Below are positions 29,430 to 39,304 of a stretch of DNA of 64,000 nt, piece by piece. A program made the position numbers and the translations under genes. Origin of the DNA: Deltaproteobacteria bacterium (GTDB taxonomy: Bacteria > Myxococcota_A > UBA9160 > UBA4427); NCBI GenBank assembly GCA_029261835.1, contig JAJDAO010000078.1:62001-126000 (forward strand), read 5' to 3'. Within the stretch, counting starts at the first letter, position 1. Each line of letters opens with the position of its first letter. Under the pieces are notes generated by a model that was given only the letters and a program-made list of their open reading frames with translations, did not search any database and was not told the origin of the DNA.

Positions 29430-30518
29430 GTGAAGAACCCTCACAGCTTCATTGACGAAGCGCGCGTGTCGGTCACTTCTGGAAACGGAGGTGACGGCAT
29501 CGTCGCTTTCCGGCGAGAGAAGTTCGTCGCACGGGGCGGGCCCAACGGCGGCGACGGTGGACGTGGCGGCGACGTCGTGCTGCTTGCGGACCGCAATCTC
29601 AACACGCTCTCGGAGCTCCGATATCGCAAGGAGATCCGCGCTCCGGACGGCAAGCGGGGAGGTACGCAGGGCAAGACCGGCGCCGCGGGAGAACGCGTGG
29701 AAGTGCGTCTGCCCATCGGCTCCCTCGTGCACGACGCCGCGCTGCCGGACGGGACACCCGCACTCGTCGATCTGACGCGGGAGGGACAGCGCTTCGTGGC
29801 GGCGCGTGGGGGTAAGGGGGGGCTCGGGAACGCGCGCTTCAAGACCTCGACGCGCCAAGCACCGGATTTCGCATTGCCGGGCAAGCCCGGGGAGACACGC
29901 GAGCTTCGCCTCTCCCTCAAGCTGCTGGCAGACGTCGGACTGATCGGTTTCCCCAACGCCGGCAAATCGACGCTGCTGCGTCGAATCTCGGCGGCGAAGC
30001 CGAAGGTTGCGTCGTACCCCTTTACCACGATCACGCCTTCGCTCGGTGTGGTCGAGCACGAGCACCGCCGCTTCGTCGTAGCCGACATTCCGGGATTGAT
30101 CGAGGGGGCGAGCAGCGGTGCGGGGCTCGGTCATCGCTTCTTGCGCCACGTCGAGCGTGCACGCGTACTCGTCCACCTGCTGGATGTGGGCGCCATGCTG
30201 CTCGAGGGGCGGGACCTGCTGGTCGACTACGCCGCCATTCGCGCTGAACTCGAACGCTATCGCCCAGAGCTGCTCTCGCGCCGCGAAATCGTGGTGCTCA
30301 ACAAGGTGGATCTGGTCGGCGATCGCGAGCAACTGCGCTCGCTGCTCGCGGGGCTGCACGAGCGCGGGATTGCTGCCAAGTGTATCTCGGGCGCCACAGG
30401 CGAGGGCTCGGCAGCGCTCGTTCGCTGTATGCTCGACGCCGTGGACAGCGCGGTGGAAGAGGAACGAGCGAGCGAGGCGGCCGAAAACGACGAGCGTAGC
30501 CGACAGGCAGAATCATGA
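29430..30518 (+). CDS. obg: GTPase Obg (ribosome assembly)
   Basis: A 362-residue Obg/CgtA GTPase involved in 50S assembly and stress control. The glycine-rich Obg domain (G-G-D-G-G-R-G-G-D-V and similar turns) spans residues ~1-158. The G domain has G1 G-F-P-N-A-G-K-S-T, G3 D-I-P-G-L-I, and G4 N-K-V-D. The C-terminus is short and Glu-rich rather than a full OCT domain. GTG 29430 starts K-N-P-H-S-F-I-D-E-A, close to the family M-K-F-V-D-E-A start; the frame is open to GTG 29394. The stop overlaps proB (ATGA). Confidence 0.94.
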   Translation: MKNPHSFIDEARVSVTSGNGGDGIVAFRREKFVARGGPNGGDGGRGGDVVLLADRNLNTLSELRYRKEIRAPDGKRGGTQGKTGAAGERVEVRLPIGSLVHDAALPDGTPALVDLTREGQRFVAARGGKGGLGNARFKTSTRQAPDFALPGKPGETRELRLSLKLLADVGLIGFPNAGKSTLLRRISAAKPKVASYPFTTITPSLGVVEHEHRRFVVADIPGLIEGASSGAGLGHRFLRHVERARVLVHLLDVGAMLLEGRDLLVDYAAIRAELERYRPELLSRREIVVLNKVDLVGDREQLRSLLAGLHERGIAAKCISGATGEGSAALVRCMLDAVDSAVEEERASEAAENDERSRQAES

Positions 30519-31651
30519 CCCGCAACCAAGCGCGTGACATCCAGAAATCCGCCCGGCGCATCGTCGTCAAGGTCGGGAGCAGCACGCTTACTCGCGAGGG
30601 GAAGCTGCGGCCGCGCAAGTTCAGCGATCTCGCGCGCTCGATCTCGACGCTGATCGACAACGGCCGGCAGGTCGTGCTCGTCTCCTCGGGCGCCATCGCG
30701 GTCGGGAGCCATCGGCTCGGCTGGGCGGACCCCGGGCATTCGATCCGCCAGAAGCAGGCGGCCGCAGCGGTCGGCCAGATTGGGCTGGTGGAGCTCTACC
30801 AACGACGCTTCGCGAATTGCGGTCGGCACGTCGCGCAAGTGCTCCTGACGCGACCCGGGCTCGATGACCGCGAGCGGTTCCTGAATGCACGCCACACGCT
30901 GACCGAATTGCTGCGCCTCGGAGTCGTTCCTATCGTCAACGAGAACGACACGGTGGCGACCGAGGAGATCCGCTTCGGAGACAACGACAATCTGTCGGCC
31001 ACCATCGTGAATCTGATCGGTGCCGAGCTGCTCATCATCTTGACCGACGTAGACGGCCTCCACGCCGAGTGCCCCCGGCCGGGCCAACCGAAGGCGCCGC
31101 TGATCGACCTGGTGGAGAAGATCACACCCAAAATCGAACGCGCGGCTCAGGGGTCCGACAGCGATTTCGGTCGCGGTGGCATGATCACCAAGCTGCAGGC
31201 GGCTCGCAGTGCGGCCCGCTCAGGTGCGGCGACTGTGCTGTGCAACGGTCGCTACGCAGATGTGCTCGAGCGGGTGGCTTCAGGTGAAGCGGTCGGTACG
31301 CTGTTCTTGCCCGGCGAACGCCTGGCGAGCCGAAAGCACTGGCTCGCGTTCACGACTCGTACACGCGGCGAGTTGGTGATCGACGAAGGCGCATCGCGGG
31401 CGATCGAGAAGCGGGGCCGGAGCTTGCTTCCCGCGGGCATCATCAACGTGCGTGGCAGCTTCGGCATCGGGGATTCGGTGACGTGTCTCGACTCCGCCGG
31501 ACGCGAACTCGCTCGCGGGCTGGTGAGCTACGCCGCCGCTGAGGTGACGCGCATCATGGGCCGTCCCACCGGCGAGATTCAGCGGGTGCTAGGATACTCG
31601 AACGGAGACGAAGTGATTCATCGCGACGATCTCGTCTTGCTGGACGACTGA
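30515..31651 (+). CDS. proB: Glutamate 5-kinase
   Basis: A 378-residue enzyme phosphorylating glutamate, the first step of proline synthesis. The amino-acid kinase domain starts I-V-V-K-V-G-S-S-T-L-T and contains L-V-S-S-G-A-I-A-V-G, N-E-N-D-T-V and I-L-T-D-V-D-G-L. The C-terminal ~100 residues form a PUA domain (G-L-V-S-Y-A-A-A-E near the end). Translation is coupled to obg by an ATGA overlap. proA follows after a 134-base gap, so both proline genes are in one operon. Confidence 0.95.
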   Translation: MTRNQARDIQKSARRIVVKVGSSTLTREGKLRPRKFSDLARSISTLIDNGRQVVLVSSGAIAVGSHRLGWADPGHSIRQKQAAAAVGQIGLVELYQRRFANCGRHVAQVLLTRPGLDDRERFLNARHTLTELLRLGVVPIVNENDTVATEEIRFGDNDNLSATIVNLIGAELLIILTDVDGLHAECPRPGQPKAPLIDLVEKITPKIERAAQGSDSDFGRGGMITKLQAARSAARSGAATVLCNGRYADVLERVASGEAVGTLFLPGERLASRKHWLAFTTRTRGELVIDEGASRAIEKRGRSLLPAGIINVRGSFGIGDSVTCLDSAGRELARGLVSYAAAEVTRIMGRPTGEIQRVLGYSNGDEVIHRDDLVLLDD

Positions 31652-31785
31652 GCCGACAACGCGTGCGGCGGCGCATACGGGGCGCGCTGGCACGGAAGGC
31701 GGGGACAACCGCCGCCCCGAGCACGCAGCCAAGCTCCAAGCGCCGCGAAGCTCGGCTGCCGGAGACCGCGGCAAACGGAGACAGC

Positions 31786-33042
31786 ATGAGCCTGGAAGCA
31801 GAAATCCTCGCGCTCGCCGCCGGGGCCCACGAAGCGGCGAATGTCATGGCTGAGCTCAACACGCGCGTCAAGAATGATTGGCTGATCCGCTGTGCCGAGC
31901 GGCTGGAGGACGCGCGAGAATCGATCCGCGACGCCAACACCCGTGACATGGATGCCGCTCGGAAAAAGGGTGTGGCGGATCCGTTGGTCAATCGCCTCGG
32001 GCTCTCCGACGGAAAGTGGCATGACATGATTCAGGGCCTGCGCGATGTGGCCGCGCTGGCCGATCCCGTGGGCCGTATCAGCGACCACACGGTGCGCCCC
32101 AATGGTTTGCGGGTCGGACGCATGTCCATTCCGCTGGGCGTAGTCGGCATCATCTACGAGTCGCGTCCGAACGTGACCGTGGATGCCGCCGCCCTGTGCC
32201 TGAAAGCCGGCAATGCGGTGGTCCTACGCGGTGGCTCGGAGGCGATCCACTCCAATCTCGCGCTGGCAGAGGAGCTGCGAGCCGCCTGCCGAGAGGTCGG
32301 ACTTCCCGAGAACGCGGTGGTGATCATCCCGACGACCGATCGGGCGGCGATCGACGTGCTGCTGCGGGCCGACCGCTACCTCGACCTCATGATTCCGCGC
32401 GGCGGACCGGGATTGATCCGCAAGGTCATGGAGAATTCAACGATTCCAGTGATCTGCCATGACGCTGGCGTGTGCCACATCTTCATCGACGCCGGTGCGG
32501 ATGTCGAGATGGCGATAGGCGTGGTGCGTGAATCGAAGATCCGCCAGATGGCGGTCTGCAATGCGGTCGAGACTCTTCTGTGTCATCGGGACGCGGCTCA
32601 CACGGTCCTGCCCTCGGTCCTCAAAGCGCTCCACGAAGAAGGCGTCGAGATCCGCGGCGACCAGGTGACGCGTGAGGTCTTCAGTGACGTGATCCCGGCG
32701 ACCGACGACGACTGGGCCGCGGAGTACCTCGCACCGATTCTGGCGGTCAGGGTAGTGGACGACATGGACGCAGCGATCGCTCACGTTCGGCAGCACGGGT
32801 CCCAACATACGGACGTCATCCTCACAAACGACCATGCCAACAGTCAGCAATGGCTGCGGCGGGTGAACTCCTCGACGGTGGGAGTCAACTGCTCGACGGG
32901 CTTCTCCGACGGCTTCCAGCTCGGGCTGGGGGCGGAGATCGGCATCTCGACTTCGCGGCTGCACTGCTACGGCCCGATGGGCCTCGAGGGGCTCACGACC
33001 AAGAAGTTCGTCCTCGATGGGGAAGGCCAACTCCGCGGATGA
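31786..33042 (+). CDS. proA: Gamma-glutamyl phosphate reductase
   Basis: A 418-residue aldehyde-dehydrogenase-fold enzyme that reduces glutamyl phosphate to glutamate semialdehyde. Recognisable segments are P-L-G-V-V-G-I-I-Y-E-S-R-P-N-V-T, G-N-A-V-V-L-R-G-G-S-E-A and the catalytic Cys in A-V-C-N-A-V-E-T-L-L. ATG 31786 has GGAG six bases upstream; the open frame before it is Arg-rich and not ProA-like. Two usually conserved Arg residues near the C-terminus are changed: S-T-R-F reads S-T-G-F and H-A-R-G-P reads H-C-Y-G-P. The stop overlaps nadD (ATGA). Confidence 0.95.
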   Translation: MSLEAEILALAAGAHEAANVMAELNTRVKNDWLIRCAERLEDARESIRDANTRDMDAARKKGVADPLVNRLGLSDGKWHDMIQGLRDVAALADPVGRISDHTVRPNGLRVGRMSIPLGVVGIIYESRPNVTVDAAALCLKAGNAVVLRGGSEAIHSNLALAEELRAACREVGLPENAVVIIPTTDRAAIDVLLRADRYLDLMIPRGGPGLIRKVMENSTIPVICHDAGVCHIFIDAGADVEMAIGVVRESKIRQMAVCNAVETLLCHRDAAHTVLPSVLKALHEEGVEIRGDQVTREVFSDVIPATDDDWAAEYLAPILAVRVVDDMDAAIAHVRQHGSQHTDVILTNDHANSQQWLRRVNSSTVGVNCSTGFSDGFQLGLGAEIGISTSRLHCYGPMGLEGLTTKKFVLDGEGQLRG

Positions 33043-33725
33043 TCGGACTCTATGGCGGCACCTTCAATCCGATTCACGAAGGACACCTGCGCGCTGCCGA
33101 AGAAGTCGTGGAGGCACTCGATCTCGAGTGCATGGTCTTCGTTCCGAGTGCGCGTCCACCGCACAAGAGTGAAGCGGGTGACGACGTGATCGCCCCCGCG
33201 AAGCTGCGACTGGATTGGGTGACGCTTGCGGTGCGGGGCAATGCGCGATTCGCCGTCGACGCGATTGAAGTCGAGCGGCCCGGCCCCTCCTATCTCGTGG
33301 ATACGATTCGCGCCCTGCGGGCGCGTCACTCGGGATCGGAGCTGGTCTTTACGGCAGGCCAGGATGCCTTCAACGAAATGGGGACCTGGCGCGAACCCGG
33401 AGAGCTCTTTCGGCTGGCGCATATCGCCGTTACGACTCGGCCACCCGTTCGGCGAGGGAGCCTGGCGGACTGGCTACCGGAGTGCGTGCGGAGCGAAGTC
33501 GAGATCGCGGCCGATGGCCTGTCGGCGCGTCACCGAGAGGCCAACACGTGGATACGACAGCTCCCCGTCACCGCCCTCGACATCTCTGCCTCTCGAATCC
33601 GCGCCTTGCTGCGAGCGGGGCGCTCGATTCGCTACCTCGTGCCCGAACGTGTGAGGGCTGCCATCGAGGCGAGTGGATGCTACACAGCAGGGCCGCGCGA
33701 AGGCGAAGAGGACACAATCTCGTGA
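33039..33725 (+). CDS. nadD: Nicotinate-nucleotide adenylyltransferase
   Basis: A 228-residue nucleotidyltransferase that makes deamido-NAD from NaMN and ATP. The HxGH-type active site is in G-G-T-F-N-P-I-H-E-G-H-L near the start, with P-P-H-K-S following. The C-terminal I-S-A-S-R-I-R motif (family I-S-S-T-x-I-R) binds ATP phosphates. It begins within the proA stop (ATGA) and ends within the rsfS start (GTGA), so three genes are coupled. The order proA-nadD-rsfS is widespread. Confidence 0.95.
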   Translation: MIGLYGGTFNPIHEGHLRAAEEVVEALDLECMVFVPSARPPHKSEAGDDVIAPAKLRLDWVTLAVRGNARFAVDAIEVERPGPSYLVDTIRALRARHSGSELVFTAGQDAFNEMGTWREPGELFRLAHIAVTTRPPVRRGSLADWLPECVRSEVEIAADGLSARHREANTWIRQLPVTALDISASRIRALLRAGRSIRYLVPERVRAAIEASGCYTAGPREGEEDTIS

Positions 33726-34135
33726 GTGATCCCGCAGACTTGGCTGGCCTCGGGAAGACGCGACTCATCATCGAGACGGCGTTGGCGCTCAAGGCCGAGG
33801 AGCCGCTGGCACTCGATATGCGAGAAGTGAGTTCGTTCGCCGATACGTTTGTCATTCTGTCAGGCCGCTCGAACCTCCATGTCCGGGCGGTTTCGGACAC
33901 CATCATCGGTGCGCTGCGAGAAGCCGGCGACGACCCGCTCGGGGTCGAGGGTCTCTCGGAGGGCCGCTGGGTGCTGATCGACGCCAATGACGCCGTCGTG
34001 CACGTCTTCGAGCCCGAGACGCGCCAACGCTACGAGCTCGAGCGGCTGTGGAGCGACGCGCCCCAGCTCGACCTCGTCGACGATCTCGGAATCGAGCCCG
34101 GCGAGCTGGAGCAGGAGCATTCTGCGTCACGCTGA
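33722..34135 (+). CDS. rsfS: Ribosomal silencing factor RsfS (YbeB)
   Basis: A 137-residue protein with the DUF143 signature: D-M-R-E-V-S-S-F-A-D-T-F-V-I-L-S-G-R-S, then G-R-W-V-L-I-D and V-V-H-V-F-E-P-E-T-R-Q-R-Y-E-L-E-R-L-W. RsfS binds L14 and blocks 30S-50S joining in starvation. GTG 33722 overlaps the nadD stop. The last ~25 residues are acidic, as often seen in the family. Confidence 0.93.
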   Translation: MSDPADLAGLGKTRLIIETALALKAEEPLALDMREVSSFADTFVILSGRSNLHVRAVSDTIIGALREAGDDPLGVEGLSEGRWVLIDANDAVVHVFEPETRQRYELERLWSDAPQLDLVDDLGIEPGELEQEHSASR

Positions 34136-34220
34136 CTGATGCGAACCTCGCATCGGCCGCGGCGCGGCGGCGTGTCTCCGCCTATGCTGGTCACGAGTCC
34201 CGGCTGGATGGAGGAGAGTC

Positions 34221-35027
34221 GTGTTGCGGGAACGACGGCACGGGCCGGCAATCTGGCGCGGCCTGCTCGATCTGATCGCACCTGCGCGCTGTGCGAGCTG
34301 TCGTGAGCCACTCGACGAGACACGCGATCGCGAACGGCGGGCTCCTTCTTTGTGCCCTCGATGTCGCCGCGCGCTGCCCTGGATCGAGCACGAGGGGCGC
34401 TGCTCGCTCTGCCAGGGGCAGCTCGACGGCAGCCACCCGGGCCAGGGAGAGCACATCTGCCCAGCGTGCCGCCTGCGCCCCTCGCATCTCGAGTCTTGCG
34501 TGGCGGCGGTGGAATTCGACGGAGAGGCCGAGCGTTGGATCCACCGCTTCAAGTACCCCGCGCCCGGATTGGCGGGGCTCGACCCAGCACCGCTGGCAGT
34601 GCTGCGGGAGTGCGCTCGCGAGGCAGCGGACCGGGTGGCGACGTCGCGGGCGACTTGCGTGATACCCGTTCCCCTTCATCGCCGCCGCCTGCGCGCCCGG
34701 GGATTCAATCCCGCGGCGCTTCTCGCACGTGAGATCGCGCGGGCGAACCGCGTCCCGCTCGACTGCGGCTGGCTGCGCCGCACGCGTGACACACCGAGCC
34801 AGACAGGGCTCGACCGCAGTCAGCGGCGGCAGAATGTCGCCGGTGCCTTCGCGTGCCGGAACCCACAAAAGGAGCCACCTCAGAGGGTCTGGCTCGTCGA
34901 CGACGTCGTCACCACGGGCGCGACTCTCAACGAGGCCGCCGCCGTGCTGCGCGACGCCGGCGTATCAAGCGTGGTGGGAATCTGCCTTGCCCGCACGACG
35001 AGACGCGACGTGGCTGGGCCACGTTGA
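34221..35027 (+). CDS. ComF-family phosphoribosyltransferase-like protein
   Basis: A 268-residue protein with the ComF/GntX architecture: an N-terminal zinc finger (C-A-S-C, C-P-R-C, C-S-L-C, C-P-A-C), then a type I phosphoribosyltransferase domain with the PRPP-binding motif V-W-L-V-D-D-V-V-T-T-G-A-T and R-G-F-N-P-A. ComF supports DNA uptake in competent bacteria and GntX supports gluconate or sulfur metabolism; most homologues are uncharacterised. GTG 34221 has GGAGGAG upstream. It follows rsfS by 85 bases and may end the long obg-to-comF operon. Confidence 0.87.
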   Translation: MLRERRHGPAIWRGLLDLIAPARCASCREPLDETRDRERRAPSLCPRCRRALPWIEHEGRCSLCQGQLDGSHPGQGEHICPACRLRPSHLESCVAAVEFDGEAERWIHRFKYPAPGLAGLDPAPLAVLRECAREAADRVATSRATCVIPVPLHRRRLRARGFNPAALLAREIARANRVPLDCGWLRRTRDTPSQTGLDRSQRRQNVAGAFACRNPQKEPPQRVWLVDDVVTTGATLNEAAAVLRDAGVSSVVGICLARTTRRDVAGPR

Positions 35028-35100
35028 ATGCGGCCTGTAGAACAGCCAATCACCCGCGCGCAGGGCGGCGAAGAAGCGGCCGCGAGAAAGGGAATCCGCG

Positions 35101-35283
35101 ATGGCGACCATCAAGACTGACATCACGCTGAAGCACCAGGCCAATCTCGGTGAGGAGATCAAGGATGTGACATTCGTCGCCGGGGACGAGATCGAGATCC
35201 TGCAGGAGTGGGGCGATCGGTATCTCGGCAAGAGTCAGGCCGGCGAGGTATTCAACTTCCCACGAGACGCCGTAGACGCCTAG
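35101..35283 (+). CDS. Small (60-aa) SH3-like protein of unknown function
   Basis: A short acidic protein with a beta-rich pattern (E-I-K-D-V-T-F-V-A-G-D-E-I-E-I-L-Q-E-W, then Y-L-G-K-S) and a final N-F-P-R-D-A-V, reminiscent of an SH3-like barrel where the last strand ends in a V-P/F-P-x-x-x-V turn. The ATG follows a GAAAGGGAAT ribosome site. Codon use is like its neighbours, supporting a real gene. Its TAG stop (35281-35283) is the first three bases of the perfect inverted repeat that follows, so the C-terminus may have been set by that insertion. Confidence 0.6.
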   Translation: MATIKTDITLKHQANLGEEIKDVTFVAGDEIEILQEWGDRYLGKSQAGEVFNFPRDAVDA

Positions 35284-35347
35284 CCCGGATTATTCATGAA
35301 GGTTCGTAGCGAGGCCGCAGTAGGAGCTTCATGAATAATCCGGGCTA
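35281..35347. repeat. Perfect 20-bp inverted repeat (hairpin or miniature element)
   Basis: TAGCCCGGATTATTCATGAA (35281-35300) is repeated exactly in reverse complement at 35328-35347, with a 27-base spacer. The arms could form a strong hairpin and terminate transcription between convergent genes, but there is no T-run. A related end (AATGATCCGGGCTAG) occurs at 55630-55644, which favours a dispersed element over a simple terminator. Confidence 0.75.
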
Positions 35348-35390
35348 GCAGGGTGCTGAAGTTCGCCGTCGCGCCAGGCGCCGGCGCCGA

Positions 35391-36476
35391 CTACTTCGAC
35401 GCCGCCGCTTCCGCCTTGCGGACGGTCTCCACAATGGCTTCGCGCAGGCGGAAGGGGTCTACCGGCTTCTTGAAGATCACGCCCTCCAAGCCCTCCATGC
35501 GGCTTCGCTTGATGATGTGATCCTTGTCGTGGTGGAAGGCGGTCATCATCAGAACCGGCAGGCCGGGATGTGTCTGCTGGACTCTCAGGTAGAGCTGATA
35601 GCCGTCCAGCCTGGGCATTACGACGTCACTCAGCATCAGGTCGAAGTGCGAAGCCTCGAGGCACGCCAGCGCCTCGAGCCCGTCGTGGGCCGTCTGGACC
35701 TCGCAGCCATCGGCCTCGAGGATTTCTTTCAAGCTGACGCAGATGCCGTGGTCATCGTCGACGACCAGGATTCGCAACCCGTCCAGCCTATCGTCTCTGC
35801 GCTTGGCCTTCGCGTGGTCGGGTCGCAGATCGATCATGCGTGCCGGGCCGACGTAGCTGATGGTCTCGTAGCTCTCGGTCTGAACCATCTCGGCCAATCG
35901 CGCGACGATGTCGCTGATGCGTGCGACCTCACGCCGGATGGCGTCGAGGCGCTCGCACTCGACCGAACAGTCGCGCTCACCCGCGAGCCGCCCAACCTCC
36001 GCCTCGAGTAGCTCCACCTGATTGAGCACGACCTCCAACGGGTTGTTGACCTCGTGCGAGAGCCCGATCGCCACCTCGCCAAGGGTGGCCAGATGGTCCT
36101 TGTGCAGGATGTCGCGCAGGTCCTTTGCGTAGCCGATCGTACCGCTGGGCTCTCCCGCCTCGTCGTAGAGCAGCGTGCCGGAAATCGCGACCGGGATCTC
36201 GCTGCCATCCTTGGCGAGGAAGGTGGTGCGAAAGGTCTCCACGATCCCTGGGCCGCCGAAGTCGTCACTGCGCATGGCGGTACCAACGCGCTTGGCTTCC
36301 TCGATGCTGGGGTAGAGACGGCCCACGAAGGCACCAAGAATCTCGTTCTGCTTGTAGCCGAGGCTCTTTGATGCGCCGTCGTTGTAGTAGACGACGCGCC
36401 CTCTGCGACCCGTCGCCACAACGATATCGGTGGAACGATCGGTGAGCCGCTCGAGCATCTCCTGCGTCAAAGGCAT
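35391..36476 (-). CDS. PAS-HisKA-receiver protein lacking a kinase ATP-binding domain
   Basis: A 361-residue signalling protein. A PAS domain covers residues ~5-125 (Y-Y-N-D-G-A-S-K-S-L-G-Y, then F-L-A-K-D-G-S-E-I-P-V). A HisKA dimerisation helix follows with the H-box L-S-H-E-V-N-N-P-L-E-V (His141). Normally an HATPase domain would come next, but after ~90 residues the sequence goes straight into a receiver domain (I-L-V-V-D-D-D near 235, phospho-acceptor Asp284 in L-S-D-V-V-M-P, Lys in K-K-P-V-D-P). It may be a phosphorelay intermediate or be phosphorylated in trans. ATG 36476; trxB lies upstream on the same strand after a 40-base gap. Confidence 0.82.
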   Translation of the reverse strand: MPLTQEMLERLTDRSTDIVVATGRRGRVVYYNDGASKSLGYKQNEILGAFVGRLYPSIEEAKRVGTAMRSDDFGGPGIVETFRTTFLAKDGSEIPVAISGTLLYDEAGEPSGTIGYAKDLRDILHKDHLATLGEVAIGLSHEVNNPLEVVLNQVELLEAEVGRLAGERDCSVECERLDAIRREVARISDIVARLAEMVQTESYETISYVGPARMIDLRPDHAKAKRRDDRLDGLRILVVDDDHGICVSLKEILEADGCEVQTAHDGLEALACLEASHFDLMLSDVVMPRLDGYQLYLRVQQTHPGLPVLMMTAFHHDKDHIIKRSRMEGLEGVIFKKPVDPFRLREAIVETVRKAEAAASK

Positions 36477-36516
36477 GTCGCGTCAACCCAATCCGACTGC
36501 AGCCGCCGCCGCAGCG

Positions 36517-37521
<1,005 letters not shown>

Positions 37522-37632
37522 TCAGCATGGCATTCGACACCCGAGTCGACCGGCCGGCGACTGGAGGCGGGCTGGATGGTACGGGCCGCTCGGGGAGCCC
37601 GCCACACGAATTCGGCGGGGCCGACACGGACT

Positions 37633-39303
37633 TCAGAGGGGCTCGGTGATGGGCAGCTCTTCCCACATGAGCTGTAGGAATACGCCGATGAAGAACGAGA
37701 GAAAGATCATCAGCAGGAGCGCTGACGGAAAGGCGTAGAAGGGTTCGGCACCGATGATACGCGGCAGCTGACCCAGCAGCGGCTCGACGCTCTGGCGGAG
37801 CGTTTCCACAGGCATCTCATGGCTCGAAGGCGACCAGTTGCGGCTCACCATGAAGCGCCCGATGAGGCTCGTCATCACCAACCCCACGCCTGACGCCTGC
37901 ACGACGCCCAGCAGGAAGATCCCGCGGGCCCGGTCGAACGCGAGGGCGGAGTCGCCCAGACGACGGCGCACCTCGACGTATATGTAGAGCAGGGTGACGA
38001 CGGCGAGCATGGTAGCGAGCGCCCCCAGCGCCCAGATGGGCCGGCTCGCGAGGTCCCAGACTTCATCGATCAGAAAGACGGGGAGGTAGCCCACGATGAT
38101 GCCGGCGGCGATGCGGGGGACTGAGGCGTGGAAGAAGCTCAGATCGCGCTTCCAGCAGAAGCGGTAGAGGAGAAACCAGATCGTGGTCGCGTTGACGGCG
38201 AGGATCTCGGCCGAGCAGAGCAGATCGAACGACCTCGGAGCGCTCTCGTAAGCGACGGCGGCCGCTGCAAAGGGAGAGACCAGGGCGGCGAGGACCAGAC
38301 TGTGAATGCGGGGCGTGTGCCAGGTCAGCGTGTCTTTGCTGTCGTCGGCACCCGCCTCCAGGGCCGCCGTGTGGTGGATCATCGCCGACGAGTGGCGAAT
38401 GTCGTACTGCCGCAGGAACCAGCGCTCGAGCTTCTTGAGGATCCGAACACAGTCGCGATCTGCTCGCCGCAGAAACGGAGTGATGTCCTGGCCGTGCTGA
38501 ATCCGACAGCATTCACCGGCCGATATGGCTGAGAGAACCTCGGCCTCTCGGTCCTCGAAAGGGGAGTCCGCCTTCTCGAAGGCCTCGTTGTCCTCGTCGA
38601 GGCAGACGCCCTCGAGCCAACGAAAGAAAGCGCGCTCGGCCATCCGGACCACAATGCGGTTCACCACCTCCGGCTCCCCGGATTCCAGGATGTGGAAGAC
38701 GCCACTCTCGCTCGGGTCGTCGCTCGGATCGACGGGATCCTCTTCGCCGCTCGTGTAGCGGGCGAGGTAGCTCGGATCGACCCGCCCATCGAGCAACACC
38801 CGGAGAGAGCGGAAGATGCGTCGGCGCAGCGCGTAGCCCGCCATGCGCAGCGATCGGCTCTCACCGAGATCGCGCGTCTCCAGGAATCGCAGCAGGATCT
38901 GGGCCAGCAGCGCGACATCCTGGTGAACGCGAAGACGCGTCTCCCCCGCGAGTCGCCCCTCGTCCTCAAGCCTCTCGCAGATACGCTTCAGATAGCGCGG
39001 CGCCTCGGCCAACAGACGCTGCACGAGTTCGTGCGCGTCTCGGCGATGTGCCAGCGGGCCGATGAGGCGAGACTTGCGCAGCAGGTCGTCGAGCTGCAGG
39101 AAGAGCTCGGTGGGATCGTGGTGCGGCGCGTGGAATGAAAAGGTTTCGGGGAACAGACGCTCGAAACCGGAGCCGGCATCTCGCTCGAACCGCACCTCGC
39201 GGGCATGAAACGCGAAGGTGAAGCGGAATGTGATCTGCAGTCTCTCGATTCGCAGTTCGAGCCGCTCGAGGGCAAGCGGCTGGGCGACGCCCGGCGGAGC
39301 CAA
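37633..39303 (-). CDS. Unknown membrane protein with large soluble N-terminal region
   Basis: About 556 residues. The N-terminal ~310 residues are soluble and charged, with no domain I recognise; they contain many Arg, Asp and Glu residues. Residues ~315-540 hold six hydrophobic segments (for example S-L-V-L-A-A-L-V-S-P-F, I-L-A-V-N-A-T-T-I-W-F-L-L-Y, I-I-V-G-Y-L-P-V-F-L and L-L-L-M-I-F-L-S-F-F-I-G-V-F-L). The C-terminus ends in an acidic W-E-E-L-P-I-T-E-P-L. TTG 39303 directly follows the stop of the REC-PAS gene (one base apart), so the two are probably coupled. The start is uncertain because the frame is open further into that gene. It may be the membrane partner of the REC-PAS regulator. 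Confidence 0.6.
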   Translation of the reverse strand: MAPPGVAQPLALERLELRIERLQITFRFTFAFHAREVRFERDAGSGFERLFPETFSFHAPHHDPTELFLQLDDLLRKSRLIGPLAHRRDAHELVQRLLAEAPRYLKRICERLEDEGRLAGETRLRVHQDVALLAQILLRFLETRDLGESRSLRMAGYALRRRIFRSLRVLLDGRVDPSYLARYTSGEEDPVDPSDDPSESGVFHILESGEPEVVNRIVVRMAERAFFRWLEGVCLDEDNEAFEKADSPFEDREAEVLSAISAGECCRIQHGQDITPFLRRADRDCVRILKKLERWFLRQYDIRHSSAMIHHTAALEAGADDSKDTLTWHTPRIHSLVLAALVSPFAAAAVAYESAPRSFDLLCSAEILAVNATTIWFLLYRFCWKRDLSFFHASVPRIAAGIIVGYLPVFLIDEVWDLASRPIWALGALATMLAVVTLLYIYVEVRRRLGDSALAFDRARGIFLLGVVQASGVGLVMTSLIGRFMVSRNWSPSSHEMPVETLRQSVEPLLGQLPRIIGAEPFYAFPSALLLMIFLSFFIGVFLQLMWEELPITEPL

Positions 39304-39304
39304 G

